Below are positions 42,540 to 54,473 of a stretch of 64,000 bases of DNA, piece after piece. The position numbers were made by a program, and so were the translations under genes. The notes beneath the pieces were generated by a model. It was not told the origin of the DNA and did not search any database. It saw nothing but the letters and a program-made list of their open reading frames with translations. How positions within the stretch are numbered: the first letter of the stretch is position 1; each line of letters starts with the position of its first letter. The DNA comes from Sinotaia quadrata (lineage: Eukaryota > Mollusca > Gastropoda > Architaenioglossa > Viviparidae), in the NCBI GenBank assembly GCA_028829895.1, contig CM054179.1, positions 108,869,875-108,933,874 on the forward strand, given 5' to 3'.

Positions 42540-44310
42540 TCTCTCTCGTCCTTTTTACATGCTCTGCAGATTTATTTGACGAAAAACTTTCAATACAATT
42601 TTGATGGTTACCTCTCTTCAGTTTCGAGCCGGCCAGCCCAGCGCGGAGAATTCGATTTTTTTGAAAGTCACCGAAGATTCTTCTGTGATCGAAGTTAACA
42701 AATCCCAAATTTGTACAATGTATCTCCCCCCAAAACAAACAAACAAACAAACAATAAAACCTTTACAACTCTTCTAGTACCAGAAAGAATGCAGAAGCTT
42801 CTTTTACAGCTCTGACAGCATCCTTAAGAACAAGATTAAGATTGTGTGCAACAGTGAACAAATGTAACCTTAAGTTGTTTTTCTAAGATTTTTTTCTGCG
42901 CGCCATTTTAGGTCCCGATCATTGTTCGGGCACCATCATAACCCCCTCCTCGGCACTTGTCTAGGGACACACCCTTTACGTGTAAATTAGCTAAAACTTT
43001 ACTAGAAATTCCTTCTGCACCTTGATTTTGACAGTAGAAGAAAGCCCAAAATGTTTCTGTAATCTGTACTTCTTTCGCACTGTCTTTATCTTCTCGAATG
43101 ATTTTCACATACAGAATATTTGTTTTAATCGATCTGTTTTAAAAATTCTTGAGTTGCTTCTGTAATGAATGAATAAAAAAAAGAGGTGAATTTGATTTGA
43201 AGAAGTCTACATTCCAAGTGCACTGCTGTCATTGAGATAATTTCATTCTGAATGGACGTTGTTTTTAATTCTGGCTTTTTCCTAAAAGTTCTCTCAGTAC
43301 AGGATGAAATTCAGTTAGCAATTCTACTTGAGATAGAAAATTTCCATAGTTTGAAATCACCCGTCACTTCTCTATGACCCCTGAATGGTTGAGAATTTAT
43401 CGCAATATTTTATCAACCAGTTTAATACTTCACGCCAAAAATGTTTCAGCTTTCTTAAAGTTGATTCAATATTTTTGCTGAAAGTATCATGTTTTCTTCC
43501 AACGTCACACACAAGAAACTGTGGACATTGATTTTTGCTGATCTTTTGCTGTTCTGCTCAAACCTCGCCAATCACAAATTGCTTTAGAGCAAATGGGTAG
43601 TTTTTTAAAAATTCTTGTGGACTCCAAAATGCCAACATGATTCTCAATACAGAATCTAGTTTAGGAGAATAGCACAACCAAGAAAGAAGTATAATCAATC
43701 CCAATTTGATGGTTATTGTGTATTAACTGGTAGAGAAAGATATTTGTTGATGGGTCTTTTATAGAATCTAGGAGAATAGCGTAACCAAGAAAGGAGTATA
43801 ATCAATCCTGATTTGATGGTTATTGTGTATTAGCTGGTAGAGAAAGATATTTGTTGATGGGTCTTTTACAAAAAAGGTCCTTCTCGCCTGCATAAACTAT
43901 GTTCGATAACATCTTTACGTCATTTAAACGTACGTCACCAGAAAAAGTCAGCTGGATATTTTTCTCGCCAATTGAATTAGTCATAGGAACATCAACATTT
44001 TGAGAGGTCACAAGGCGCTGAGGGTCAAGTTTAGTTCTCACAGACATCAATAAATTCACCATGATTACTCAGTATAAGAACGGCTACATATTCAGTGTGC
44101 AATCCTTTTCGACTAACACCTGTTGTTGGGATATTCAATTCATGCCATTTAAATGATCTGGGGAAAACAGTTCATGGACTAGTATCGGTGATTATATTGT
44201 AACTATCCTTAAAAAAAATGTTTTAATTTGTAAGTTTTTGCAATTGCGTCTCTTCTGCTTTCTTCGTTCTTCTCGTACACACGTCATTTGTTGTGCTTGT
44301 CATTTGTTGT
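42540..44310 (-). pseudogene. Decayed ZMYM1-like hAT transposase
   Basis: Reading the minus strand from 44310 gives pieces of an hAT transposase of the ZMYM1 type. In order they are a basic N-terminal stretch (EESRRDAIAKTYKLKHFF), KTKLDPQRLVTSQN-like sequence, KEFLKNYPFALKQFV and KCRGGGYDGARTMIG at about 42915-42960. Next comes FVHCC and then, after a frameshift, HNLNLVLKDAVRAVKEASAF. The CRG-x-YDGA-xM and H-x-LNLVLKDAV signatures are hallmarks of this family. Stops and frameshifts separate all blocks, and an internal duplication of about 106 bp is present at 43665-43870. It is inactive. No terminal inverted repeats were identified. Confidence 0.75.
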
Positions 44311-44544
44311 GCTTGTCATCGGAAAAGTGATTAAAATCTACTTGTATGAGACAATGACATTTAGAGATGGTTCCTGTATCTCAACTGTGCCTTAATGAGC
44401 CCACAAAAAGTTCAGATTAATTATAAGGCGTGTCAGCATTGAGCCATTAGGACTTAAAATAATCTCTGCTGATGTTCTGTTTATTTCGAACCATGGCACA
44501 GGCTGGAAGGGGGAGGGATTGAAGGGAAAGATAGTTCTTACTGC

Positions 44545-44592
<48 letters not shown>
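44545..44592. repeat. (GT)n microsatellite
   Basis: Uninterrupted GT run of about 48 bp. Confidence 0.95.
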
Positions 44593-44593
<1 letters not shown>

Positions 44594-44599
44594 GTTGTT

Positions 44600-45465
44600 G
44601 TGGCATGTGTGCGTGTGTGTTAATTAGTGCGTGTAAATTGCTGCCTAAAGCATATTTATTTTGCTTGTAATTGTTAGCAACTGCTGTTGTCATTATTAAA
44701 GGGGACCTCTATACATTATCTGTGTGATACAATGCCGGGATTTCATTTAAAAAAAATTAATTTCTGTTGATTATAGGGAGAAAGTCGGGCATATCGCTTA
44801 CCTGTCAGTGTAAGGGAGGTTATCTTGTTTTGAATTAGATTTATTGTAGTGATAGGATCGCACGTCCGCTTGTTCACATTGTCTCGGCTATTGTTAAGCA
44901 CTGAAGATGATTTTCACCGACAGACAATGGGACATTGTACTGAAGTTTTTAATTTCAACAGTGATAACATAAAATAACCGTACTCCTCCTATTTTTATTA
45001 TCTACACGCGAGATGCAAATTCCACCGAAACATTGAATTTTTCTCTCTACACCCACACCGACACTTTTCTGGATAGCATATTGGGGCCGATCAAAGAGCA
45101 GGTTCATTTGGTTGTCCTAACTTAATATTTAACAGCCTTTACCTGCGCTCATGCACGCGCGCGCGCGCGCGCGCACACACACTCTCTCTCTCTCTCTCCA
45201 TGTGGCTAATGGATAACCTGAAATAATTTCATTATGGATAATGGATTGTCTGAAATCCTAGTGGCTAATGGATAGCCTGAATCCTAGTGCAAATGGATAA
45301 TCTGAAATCCTTGTGGGCTATTCAGGGTACAGTCGAGATACAAGCACCATCCAGGTACGTGCCATCTCTAAATCTCATTGTGCTTATCTAAGTCATTAAT
45401 GATAAAGATAATCCATTCGCTTATATAGCTTTTAATCCCTTTTTTCCAATGAGTAGTAGGCCTAT
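44600..45465. other. Intergenic DNA between transposon remnants
   Basis: No gene recognised. A (GC)n(AC)n(CT)n run lies at 45155-45199, and a degenerate repeat (TAATGGATA.CCTGAAAT) at 45205-45310. Confidence 0.5.
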
Positions 45466-45469
45466 AACT

Positions 45470-45790
45470 AGAAGCACATATATGAGTAAAAGGAATTAAG
45501 AAGAAGAGAAGTAATTACAAAAACTTCCAAAATTAAACATTTTTAAGGATAGTTTTCATAGAAGTATTGGTGCTTGTCCATGTACTGTTTATACAGAGCA
45601 TTTAAAAATGGCATGGAATTACTACGCCAACAACGGGTGCTCTTATCCAAAAAGGATTAATTAGAAAGTGAAAATGCAGTTGTGCCTATACTATGCAATC
45701 ATAGTGAATTTAATGAGGTCTGTGAGAGAACTTTATTTGACCCTCAACATCTTGTGACCTCCCAGAACCTTGACCTTCCCATGAAAAGAG
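45470..45790 (+). pseudogene. Fragment of the same ZMYM1-like hAT family, inverted copy
   Basis: It is homologous to the reverse complement of about 43970-44300. Shared ordered blocks include ACATTTTTAAGGATAGTT, CATTTAAAAATGGCATGGAA, CCAACAACGGGTG, AAAAAGGATT, AGTGAATTTAATGA and CCTTGTGACCTC. In protein terms DPQHLVTSQNLDLPM matches DPQRLVTSQNVDVPM. Only the N-terminal part is present. Confidence 0.7.
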
Positions 45791-46859
45791 CCTTACTGCA
45801 TGGATTTGGGGGACTATTCCCCCTCCCTCCCTGGGGCTTGCAGCATACAGTCTGTGTCCTCGTTTGTTTATTTGACACTTACAAAAACTTAACCTCCATA
45901 GGCTGTCTGTGTACTTTTACATCCGGGTTCCTAAATAAAGTGACTACGCTGCCTTTTCTGTATCCACTTCTACTGGCGACTTAAGCCGGGTACAGCGTGA
46001 AAGTTTTTTGTTGACAATTTGCTTTCGGATGTGGAACGTTAATAACACTTGCGTTATTCACTCTCTATTCTTCACGAAGTAAACGAGTGAGTATTCGAAA
46101 TTTACTCCAGAAACATTTAGGTAAGTAAACTATATTTACTGTTGCAAAAAAAGCAAATAATTTTAACTTGCTGATATTTGATTCAACTTTGGATATTGTA
46201 ACTAAAATAATACACAAAACGAGCGAAGAAAGGAATAGCTTGAAAATAGAACGAAAAGAAAAAGAATCGAATGAACGAATATGTCATCCTTTGAAATACG
46301 ATAGATGTCTCATTATTAGGTAAAGTATAAGAGCATTTGTTTATTTAAGAAATTAAAAAAAACAAAACTGAAGGTGTTTTGACAGTTGTATTGCAGGGAT
46401 GATATTACTCTAAGTATCACAACTATCCTAAGACAAAAAGCGACATGATCTACCCAGACATAAATAAATGTCAATTAATTAAGTGTGTGTATTTGCGTCA
46501 TACAAGCGTCACGTAATTCATTACACTACAGTTAAACTCAGGCGCTCTCATAAATTACACTACACGAAAACTTATGCATGTACGCAGTTAGAGCAATGGT
46601 TCTTAGTCATTTTGCTCACAAGAACACTTGGAAAACAGCTTTTAATTTGCGAATTATAATTTTGCGCACACTTGTCTGACACCACGCCCCGAAAGAGAAT
46701 AATTTTCCTCCGGAATTAAAATGAATGCACTAATTTGGGGCTATCATTTGGATCAAGAAAACTGCTCTCAATAATTCAACATTTAAAAACTTATGTAAAA
46801 TAAATTAAAACATATGTGTGAACACGCAAAAAGATAAAAGGTTTGGATTGTTTTGCTTT

Positions 46860-47700
46860 TTATATTTTACCTGACCTGATTGAACTAATAAAATACATCA
46901 GTACGATACAAGACCTTGGTATATTGGGATATACTTGAGATAAGCGGACTCTCAACAAAGAAATATGTCTTTCCCTTTTTTGGCAGTAAACACCTGTAAG
47001 TGTGGTAAATCCCTACTGACAAATAGGATTTGGGAACCTATATCAAACTATCAAAGACCATTTCGCATTTTCAGAATGGTCAACATTAACAGAAATCCAG
47101 AGTGCACCAAGAGGCATCTCAGTTTGTTTAAAATTAAGAATGCAATCAGTTGAAAGAGAAGCTAACAACTTCTTCATTATTGTAAAAAAAAAAAACCCAC
47201 AAAAAACCAAAACCCACAATAAAACCCAAGTCTGATGAAGCAAGCATATATTGGTTTCTTTTTATCCAATCGCTTCTTTTGTAGCCTACGATGGAAAGTA
47301 TTTGTTGGATATTGCGTTTTTGTGTTCCCAACTGGTCTGTTACGAAGGCTATAATTTCTTTTATATTGCTTTTGGGTATCAATGGAAACATATCTGTGGT
47401 ACCTTCTCTAGCTCTATTTAATCAGACAGATGTTTTAAAAAGTGAATGATTTTCGTCGCTAGTTTTGATGTTTTCATTTCGTCCTTGAATACTGATAATC
47501 ACACTGTCCAGGTGTCTAAAAATTCTGCCAGGTAGGCTAATTTAGCACACCAACGTTCACTACCGAGATATTCATCAAAGCTGTTGTGTCCTAATTGACA
47601 AAAAAAAATAAATATTTTCCTTCTTGTTACTTCATTTACACGAACTCGTATTTTACTCACTGACACACATCTTGTGTATGTAAATTCAATGCTCATACGG
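46860..47700 (-). pseudogene. Decayed ZBED5/GTF2IRD2-like hAT transposase
   Basis: Minus-strand frames, broken by frameshifts and stops, give in order WCAKLAYLAEFLD, then (next frame) HLDSVIISIQGRNENI, then FPLIPKSNIKEII and WIKRNQYM. They end with ALWISVNVDHSENAKWSL and, after a stop, a degenerate CQ-x-GFTTL-like end. The order W-x-x-KLAYLADIF, LN-SIQG, FP, W-I-x-NP, then the C-terminal hAT dimerisation segment with CE-x-GFS-x-L is that of the ZBED5/FAM200/GTF2IRD2 group. Only the C-terminal half is evident, and it is inactive. Confidence 0.65.
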
Positions 47701-48735
47701 TAGGTCTGTCAAATTCTGTAAAGCGCTTACAAATGTTTATTTGGATATGATATAATATGTAAGATAAGTGCTCTTATAAGTCATTATTCCTTTTATCTGC
47801 TTGTTCATAGAGAGCAGTAGACTGCGATGTACTATTTCCATACGGGAAATTGTTGACGTAGGAAGCGGATTTGTTTTAGGTAGATGTATGAGCTAATGAT
47901 CATAGTTTTAAAAAAAAAACAACTTCGGAGGTTAAAATCAGCAGAACGAATAGAGTCTTCTGGTAAACGTGCTTGTTAGTTCTCAACAGCCGCAGCATTA
48001 GACAGGCAGGTAGCAGTCGCCACATTTGCGTGACGGTCTTCGGTTCATTACGCACGAGTAAATAAAACCCAAACAACTGCTATAATTTTTTCAGTATTAT
48101 GACCCCCTGAATCCCTGCAATAACGAATATTAAATTTCACTACAATCATCAGTTCAGATGCGCATATACTCTCTTTTATCTTTCTTTAGTGTGTTTTTAT
48201 GTGGGTATGAGTGCGTCGCAGAAAAGATTGCTTTGACGTATTTGCGTACAGATCCATGTGACGCCCTTAAATAAAAAATTGACATAATTAATACACGTCG
48301 TTGGAACAAGTTTTGCAATTCAAAAAGTTTTGTTAAGAACAAATTCAGTTAAATTCTTCTGATCTTCTATAATAAACATACAGTTTATTTTTCTAATGTG
48401 GAGGAAAAATCCCAAAATGCAAAACAAATAACTGTTGTGTCCTTACATGCTTTCCTTAATCTTGCTCTAACTTGAACTGTTCATTAAGGCTATATATGTT
48501 TGTCTTAATCTTGCTCTAACTTGAACTGTTCATTAAGGCTAAATGTTTGTCTGAAATAAACAATTTTTATGAGGTGTTCTCATTTAAACTGCGTGTTATG
48601 ACTTTGTATCTTAATGTTTACTGTTCATTTTGTCCTTTGAAATGCTGTCTGCGTCTTGTGCTCTCAGTAAAAATGTTGACCTTTAAAAAAGTTTCCTTAC
48701 AATGAAGGCTAAATATTGTTTATGTACCTCACAGG
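47701..48735. other. Intergenic DNA upstream of sulfatase gene 3
   Basis: No gene recognised. A direct duplication of about 58 bp (CTTAATCTTGCTCTAACTTG, AACTGTTCATTAAGGCTA) lies at 48450-48555. Promoter elements were not resolved. Confidence 0.5.
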
Positions 48736-48737
48736 AA

Positions 48738-49717
48738 ATGTTAACCAAGAAAGTCGTGATGATGAGAATTCTCTTCCTTGGTGGCCTTGTGCACACGGCA
48801 CTATGTGCATCACGCCCCCACATCCTCGTCATCATGGCGGACGACCTGGGTTGGAATGACGTCGGCTGGCGAGACCCTGACATGCGCACTCCGAATTTAG
48901 ATCGGCTGGCGTCTGAAGGTGTCGTGCTGACCAATGCCTACATGCAGCAAGTGTGCAGTCCGTCACGCGCCGCCTTCCTGTCGGGCAAGTACCCCTTCCG
49001 GTACGGCATGCAGAACTCCGTCCTATCTGCCTCAAACAACGAATCGTTGCCGTTGAATCTACGCATACTCCCTCAGCGTTTGAAGGAACTGGGGTACGCG
49101 ACTCACATGGTGGGCAAGTGGCATTTGGGGTTCTGTAGGTGGGAAATGACGCCAACATATCGAGGGTTCGATACTTTTTATGGAATGTACAATGGGGTCG
49201 CAGATTACTTTAACCACACTGGTCATCAAAACGGCTATGATCTGCGGCTTAACGACAGGATTTTATGGTCCGAGAGAGGTCAGTACTCCACGCACCTTTT
49301 TACCAAAAGAACTCAAACACTCCTGGATGAACACAACCAGTCTCAGCCTCTTTTTATCTTCCTCTCCTATCAGGCTGTGCACGGTCCTCTGCAGGTCCCT
49401 GATCACTACATCACGCAGTTCTGCTCTCACGTGACTAATGAAACCCGACGTATCCACTGCGCTATGACGGCAGCCATGGACGAGGGAATAGGGAACATCA
49501 CGGCCACTCTGCAGCAGAAGGGATACATGGACAACCTTCTGATCTTCTTCACGAGCGATAATGGAGGTCCCGTGAAATCTGGTTCCAGTAACTGGCCCCT
49601 GAGAGGATCCAAGATCACATTGTGGGAGGGGGGTACGAAGGCAGTTTCCTTTCTTCACAGTCGGACACTTTTGAATGGTCCATACACTTATGACGGCATT
49701 ATTCATGCAGTGGACTG
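48738..49717 (+). CDS. Sulfatase gene 3, coding exon 1
   Basis: Catalytic domain; donor GTAAAA at 49718, weaker than in genes 1 and 2, phase 2. It is a mosaic: 49096-49177 matches gene 1, and 49421-49673 matches gene 2. Confidence 0.92.
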
Positions 49718-52700
49718 GTAAAACGAACCCTGATTTTTTTAAAAATAAAAAAAGTCATTATATATGTTCTTAAAAATGAATATTTCTCAAACCTCAATTT
49801 AAGAAAGTATTGAAAACACATATATAAAAAGCATGATCCGATCACTCTTACAAAACAATCCAGGAATCAAAACGGCAAGAAATATTCAGGGGAAAATAAT
49901 TGTGTCGCGACATTTCTCATGTTTGTAAACAACTATAAGAAATTTTAACATTGGTATGAGTGGTTATATTAATTTTTCTCTAACGGATAATGAATCCTCA
50001 AAAGAAATAACTAGACGCTCCCCGCCCGAAAAAAAAAAGATGCATTAATATAAAAACAAACAACACACGTATGTCTTCCATCTTCTTTACTTCTCCCCCT
50101 CCATCATAGAAAACATTTAATTTTTAAAATTTGTTCATTAACTTGGAGGTGCTATAAATAAACTCTACATAGTAAATTTAAGAGGTACGGGTACACGATA
50201 ATACAGTTAACAGTATGCCAAAGTGCTTGAAGCCTTAATACCTCTCTCTCAAGACTTTATGACCTGTTCTACCCGCTAGCCACTCCAACCATACCCATTG
50301 CAGTTTGATACAATCGGGTACAATAGTTATTGTTCGCTGACTTATGGCTGACGAACTTTATTTCAGATAAGAAATCAATCATCTTCTGAAATCTGGGTTT
50401 GTTAGGGAAATCCAATTGTTATGCCTGTACTCATAATCAAGTCTGGGAAATTTAGTTACGTAAGTTAGTGTAATTCTTATTTTGCTGTAGGTGTCTAGGG
50501 GCGCCTTTTGACATGTCACAGACAATGTGATGCTTAATATAATTAGTTCAGAAGTGCAATCAGCATGTCTGTATAGTGACCAGTATCAACCATAACTTAG
50601 TGGCAATGTTCATTAACTGCGCAAACCAAGTCAAAATACTGAGAAAAAAAAATACGCAAGGTATTGATGAATAAACTTTTGATACAGTACTCAAAGCAGT
50701 AAAACACCTGCTTTGGTTTCGTCACAAAATGGCTCAAAAAGAGCTATTGATTTTTCTTGGTAGACGGGGAGATGATTTGATGCCGAGAAATGCGAAATCT
50801 ATCAACGTACATTTTGTAGCAGTCTGTATACGTTCTAGTGCAAGGATGTCCAAAGTCTGGCCCGCGGGCCAATTGCCGCCCGTGTTCAAATTTCCACCGG
50901 CCCACAGAGGCCTCATATAATCAAATCAGACAAGCGAAAATTAACGTTTTCCCATAAATTCATGCTGAATGTTCGGCCCCCAAACCTTTTCACCTTACCA
51001 AAGCTGGCCCTCTTTGCAAAAAAGTTTGGACACCCCTGTTCTAGTGCAAGATATTATGGGATAGGTAATATACATTTTGCAGTTGTCTGCCTGTGTATAC
51101 GTTCTAGTAAAGTTGTTATTGGATTTGTCAATTTACATTTTGTAGCGGTCTCTTTGTGTGAATATGTTCTAGTTGTCATTTGGATCGTCAATGTTTATTT
51201 TGTAGCGTTATGTACTAGTGCAAATTGTTACATTTTGTACCGGTCTGTTCTAGTGCAAATTGTTACATTTAGTACCAGTCTGTACTAGTGCAAATTGTTA
51301 CATTTAGTACCGGTCTGTACTAGTGCAAATTTATTGTTATATTTAGTACCAGTCTGTACTAGTGCAAATTACATTTAGTACCAGTCTGTACTAGTGCAAA
51401 TTGTTACAGAGTCTGTCAATGTATATCTCTTAGCTCTCTATGTGTGCACATCTTCTAATGCAAGGTGTTAAGCGAGTGGAGGGATTTTTTAAGGTTGTTT
51501 AGGTAGGCTTACGTCAGTATTATTAGGGAAGATGAACCAAGGAGGGATAGGGGATGTAATTTTTGTCCTCCCCATTCAATGATATATAGTTGAGTCAGTT
51601 AGCGATTTTTGGAACAAGAGTACTGTAAAAATGTTTTCTCTTTTTTTATTTTCAGGTTCTCTTTTGTGTATCCTAGAGCAAGGAATGTTTATTAAGGAAT
51701 AGCTATTTGTTTGATTTATTATTACAGCGCTAATCTGTGGCAGGAAAGAAAACCACTGCCTTGGTGCGATTAATGCTCCTTACCACATTGTACGAGATTT
51801 TAAAACCGTGCTTTACAAAAATAAACTCAAATGTATCTAAAATAGCAATAGATATACAACCAACTCAATCTGTCAGGTGTTTAAGAAACTGACTATTGGA
51901 GGCAGAAAAATTTCAGGCCAGTCATATTACTGGCAAATATTGATTCTTGTAATAAACACGAACATGCAAATAACAACATGCATGATTCAGCATTTTTATG
52001 GCTTATTTATTTTTAAAAAAAAAAAGAAAAATAACCCCGCAATAATTTTCACTATTTTTATAATAAAAGTTTTTATGGAAAACAGTGAATATTTGTCTGA
52101 AACCAATTTGGAAATTTTATTTTATTAATTTCTCCATTTGGTTTTCATCAATGACTTTATTGTAGATAAGTTATCCTCTCTCCCACTTTCAAATTCAAAT
52201 GTATTTAAAACTTATCGTGTCATTAATATATTATCTGTCGTTTATCTTTTAAATCCAGGTACCCGACCTTTGTTCGAGTGGCAGGGGACAGCACTCCTTT
52301 ATCGGGGATTGATGGAGTAAATCAGTGGCAAAGCATCGCAACAAACAGTTCAAGCGCTCGCACAGAGTTTGTCTACAACATTGATGACGTAAAGGAAAAC
52401 GCAGCTCTCCGCATGGGGAGATACAAACTAATGCAGAACAATCCTGGAAATCCTGGTAAGCCCCCACCTACTATATATATAGATCAGAAAGATGTGGATG
52501 AATTAATATCAGGCATTCAGTCTCGTTGGAGAACGGATAAAAACGGTTCCTTGCGCTGACGATCCATATGCATGTACACATATACAGGTTGCATTTATAA
52601 AAATGTCTGGTTGAGATGATTTCTGTAATCACAATTAGGCTGCACACGTATTCTATGATGTAACCCAATGAACTAAAATATGCGATAAAAGTATGCTTTT

Positions 52701-54473
52701 AGCTAAAACAAGTGGGACGCATTATTTTATTAGCAGATTGGTTTATCAAACACATTTAATAAACGAAATATAAACAATTAGATTGTAATGGGGACCTTGA
52801 CGGCTTTGATTACTTCACAGTTTTTGTTCACTGGTGTATTTTTCTCAATCCCTAACTGATGACTGTTGTTAGCATTTATGAATGAAGTATTTAAAGTTTT
52901 ACCGAGAATTCAAACAAACAAAAAATCCCATTATTATTAAATAAATTTCGAAGAAAGAATGTATGTTGTAAGCAACATAAAAGCATTGCTGATCGTTAAA
53001 AGAAGAAACAAGATGCCGACTTCCTAACCTCTATGCGTACAATTTATTGATACTGCACTCTTGTGCCATATGTTGAATGGAATAGAATTTTCTACTTTTA
53101 TCCGAGACCATGACAAATCATCTTGAAATGCATAACAGGTCGGAGTAAAAAACTTTTTATATGAAATTATCTCCTTTAAACGTGACTAATGAATCAGCTT
53201 AGTATTAATTGCTTTGTAAATCTTCATAGATTCCGATACTTTTATAAAATAAACAGTGTTTTTATCTCGAGCTAAAAGAATTTCCCAGGTATCAATGGCA
53301 CAACTGCTCAAGTGCTTTACAAAGAGCATGTTCTTTTCATCTGTAACTTTTTAGATTTAAGAAAATCCCATCCTTATCACACAGAATCAAATTTACCGTA
53401 CCATTCGATGTAAGTGTTCTAGATACTAGAGTCCACCAACACCACAAAGCAGCGAGTGACTTAAGATTATCAATAAAACCAAAATTTCTCTCAAGCAGCA
53501 ATCATAACTGGTCTACCTGAGCGGGAATACGAGTTGTTCTACTTGACATTTCTAAACTCTAAGAAAAGTTTATGGATATCAAATATAATAAAATAACAAT
53601 ACTATTAAATCATATTCTCGACACAACCACCACACACCAAATTAGTTGCACCTAAATTCCAAGGGAAGTAAGTGTGTTAACAATAAAAAGTTTGAAGTTA
53701 CTCCCCTTGCTTTAGCTTTTATAAAACAAAATATAAGAAATTACCAGAACTATTAATGTGTAAGGTGTAAATAATTAGACTAAATTTGAAGTAGGAAAAG
53801 TGGATGATCAATAACTAGCTATATTTTTTATAAGGTTACTAATTACTAAAACAAATTTCAATAAAGAGTAAATGTTATAATTTTTATTTGAAAAACTGAA
53901 AATTCATTATTACTAAAAATACCACCTAAATTTGGTTGAAAATAAATTTTTATGCATATTTGAAAAAAAAATCTGGGCAAGTGTGCCTTACAAAGTCCTT
54001 AGATATACTTTAAAATGTATATCAATTTCATCAAAATGCTGTTGAAGTATGTATTGTAAAATGTGTATCATCACATTTAATATAATTGTAACTGCCCACC
54101 CCCTAAAGACAGGTTCATAGAAACAATTTTTACTTTACTAAAATTAGATTTATCGTGTACATTGATTGTATAGATGAATTACAATTTCATCAAATTAACA
54201 GGTGGCTGGTACAACCCCCCAGTTGGGATTATGGCTCCACCAGAACCTAGACGACTTGGGACACGTCCAAGGCACATGCTTTTTGATCTGAAGACTGACC
54301 CATTAGAGAGGCTTGACATCAAGAATGAACCCACCAAACAGCCAATACTCTCGACTATGATATCAAAGTTGATGGCATACCGACAACAAATGATGCCATC
54401 TAAAGACAGTATGTCAGTTCGAGCAAGCAAGCCTGCATCATGGGGTGGAGCCTGGTCACCTGGGTGGTGCTAA
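48738..54473 (+). CDS. ARSB-like sulfatase gene 3 (3 coding exons, 482 aa)
   Basis: Exons 48738-49717, 52259-52455 and 54202-54473 join to 482 codons plus TAA. The frame is open upstream to an ATG at 48702, but an acceptor (GTACCTCACAG, ends 48734) falls between, so I start at ATG 48738. The N-terminus MLTKKVVMMRILFLGGLVHTAL is a signal peptide; Met8 or Met9 are possible alternative starts. All catalytic residues are present: D35-D36, C73-S-P-S-R77, K127/H129, H215, D274-N275 and K292. The NESLPL sequon is shared with gene 1, while much of the rest of exon 1 matches gene 2. The third exon is two codons longer (PPEPRRLGTRPRHMLFD) and more basic. The end is WGGAWSPGWC. Predicted role as for genes 1 and 2. 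Confidence 0.93.
49720..50840. other. Intron 1 of sulfatase gene 3, first part
   Basis: It shows no similarity to the first introns of genes 1 or 2 even right next to the exon. Nothing else recognised. Confidence 0.6.
50841..51038. mobile_element. Non-autonomous hAT element (MITE), 198 bp
   Basis: The left end CAAGGATGTCCAAAGT is mirrored by the right end, which reverse-complemented reads CAGGGGTGTCCAAACT. Both sides are flanked by a perfect 8-bp target duplication TTCTAGTG (50833-50840 and 51039-51046), the hallmark of hAT insertion. The interior has CTGGCCCGCGGGCCAATTGC and ends GGCCCTCTTTGC, a signature known from widespread animal hAT elements. No coding capacity. Confidence 0.9.
51047..51420. 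repeat. Minisatellite, about 33-bp unit, interrupted upstream by the hAT MITE
   Basis: The unit is TCTGTACTAGTGCAAATTGT then TACATTTAGTACCAG. It is regular at 51210-51410, with looser copies (GTTCTAGT..CATTTTGTAGC) from about 50800. The MITE target site TTCTAGTG is part of this repeat. Confidence 0.8.
51421..52258. other. Intron 1 of sulfatase gene 3, last part
   Basis: No feature recognised. Confidence 0.5.
52259..52455 (+). CDS. Sulfatase gene 3, coding exon 2
   Basis: 197 nt; acceptor TTTTAAATCCAG (ends 52258), donor GTAAGC at 52456. Encodes [30 protein letters not shown] and [17 protein letters not shown]. Confidence 0.92.
52456..54201. other. Intron 2 of sulfatase gene 3
   Basis: AT-rich and without minisatellites, unlike the introns of genes 1 and 2. 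No embedded gene or transposon recognised. Confidence 0.6.
54202..54473 (+). CDS. Sulfatase gene 3, coding exon 3
   Basis: 272 nt; acceptor CAAATTAACAG (ends 54201). Encodes GGWYNPPVGIMAPPEP, LFDLKTDPLERLDI and WGGAWSPGWC, then TAA. Confidence 0.92.

Noticed and set aside
48702..48737. Upstream ATG for sulfatase gene 3
   Set aside because: A splice acceptor (ending at 48734) lies between it and the signal peptide, and no counterpart exists in gene 1 or 2. It remains possible if the exon is not spliced there.
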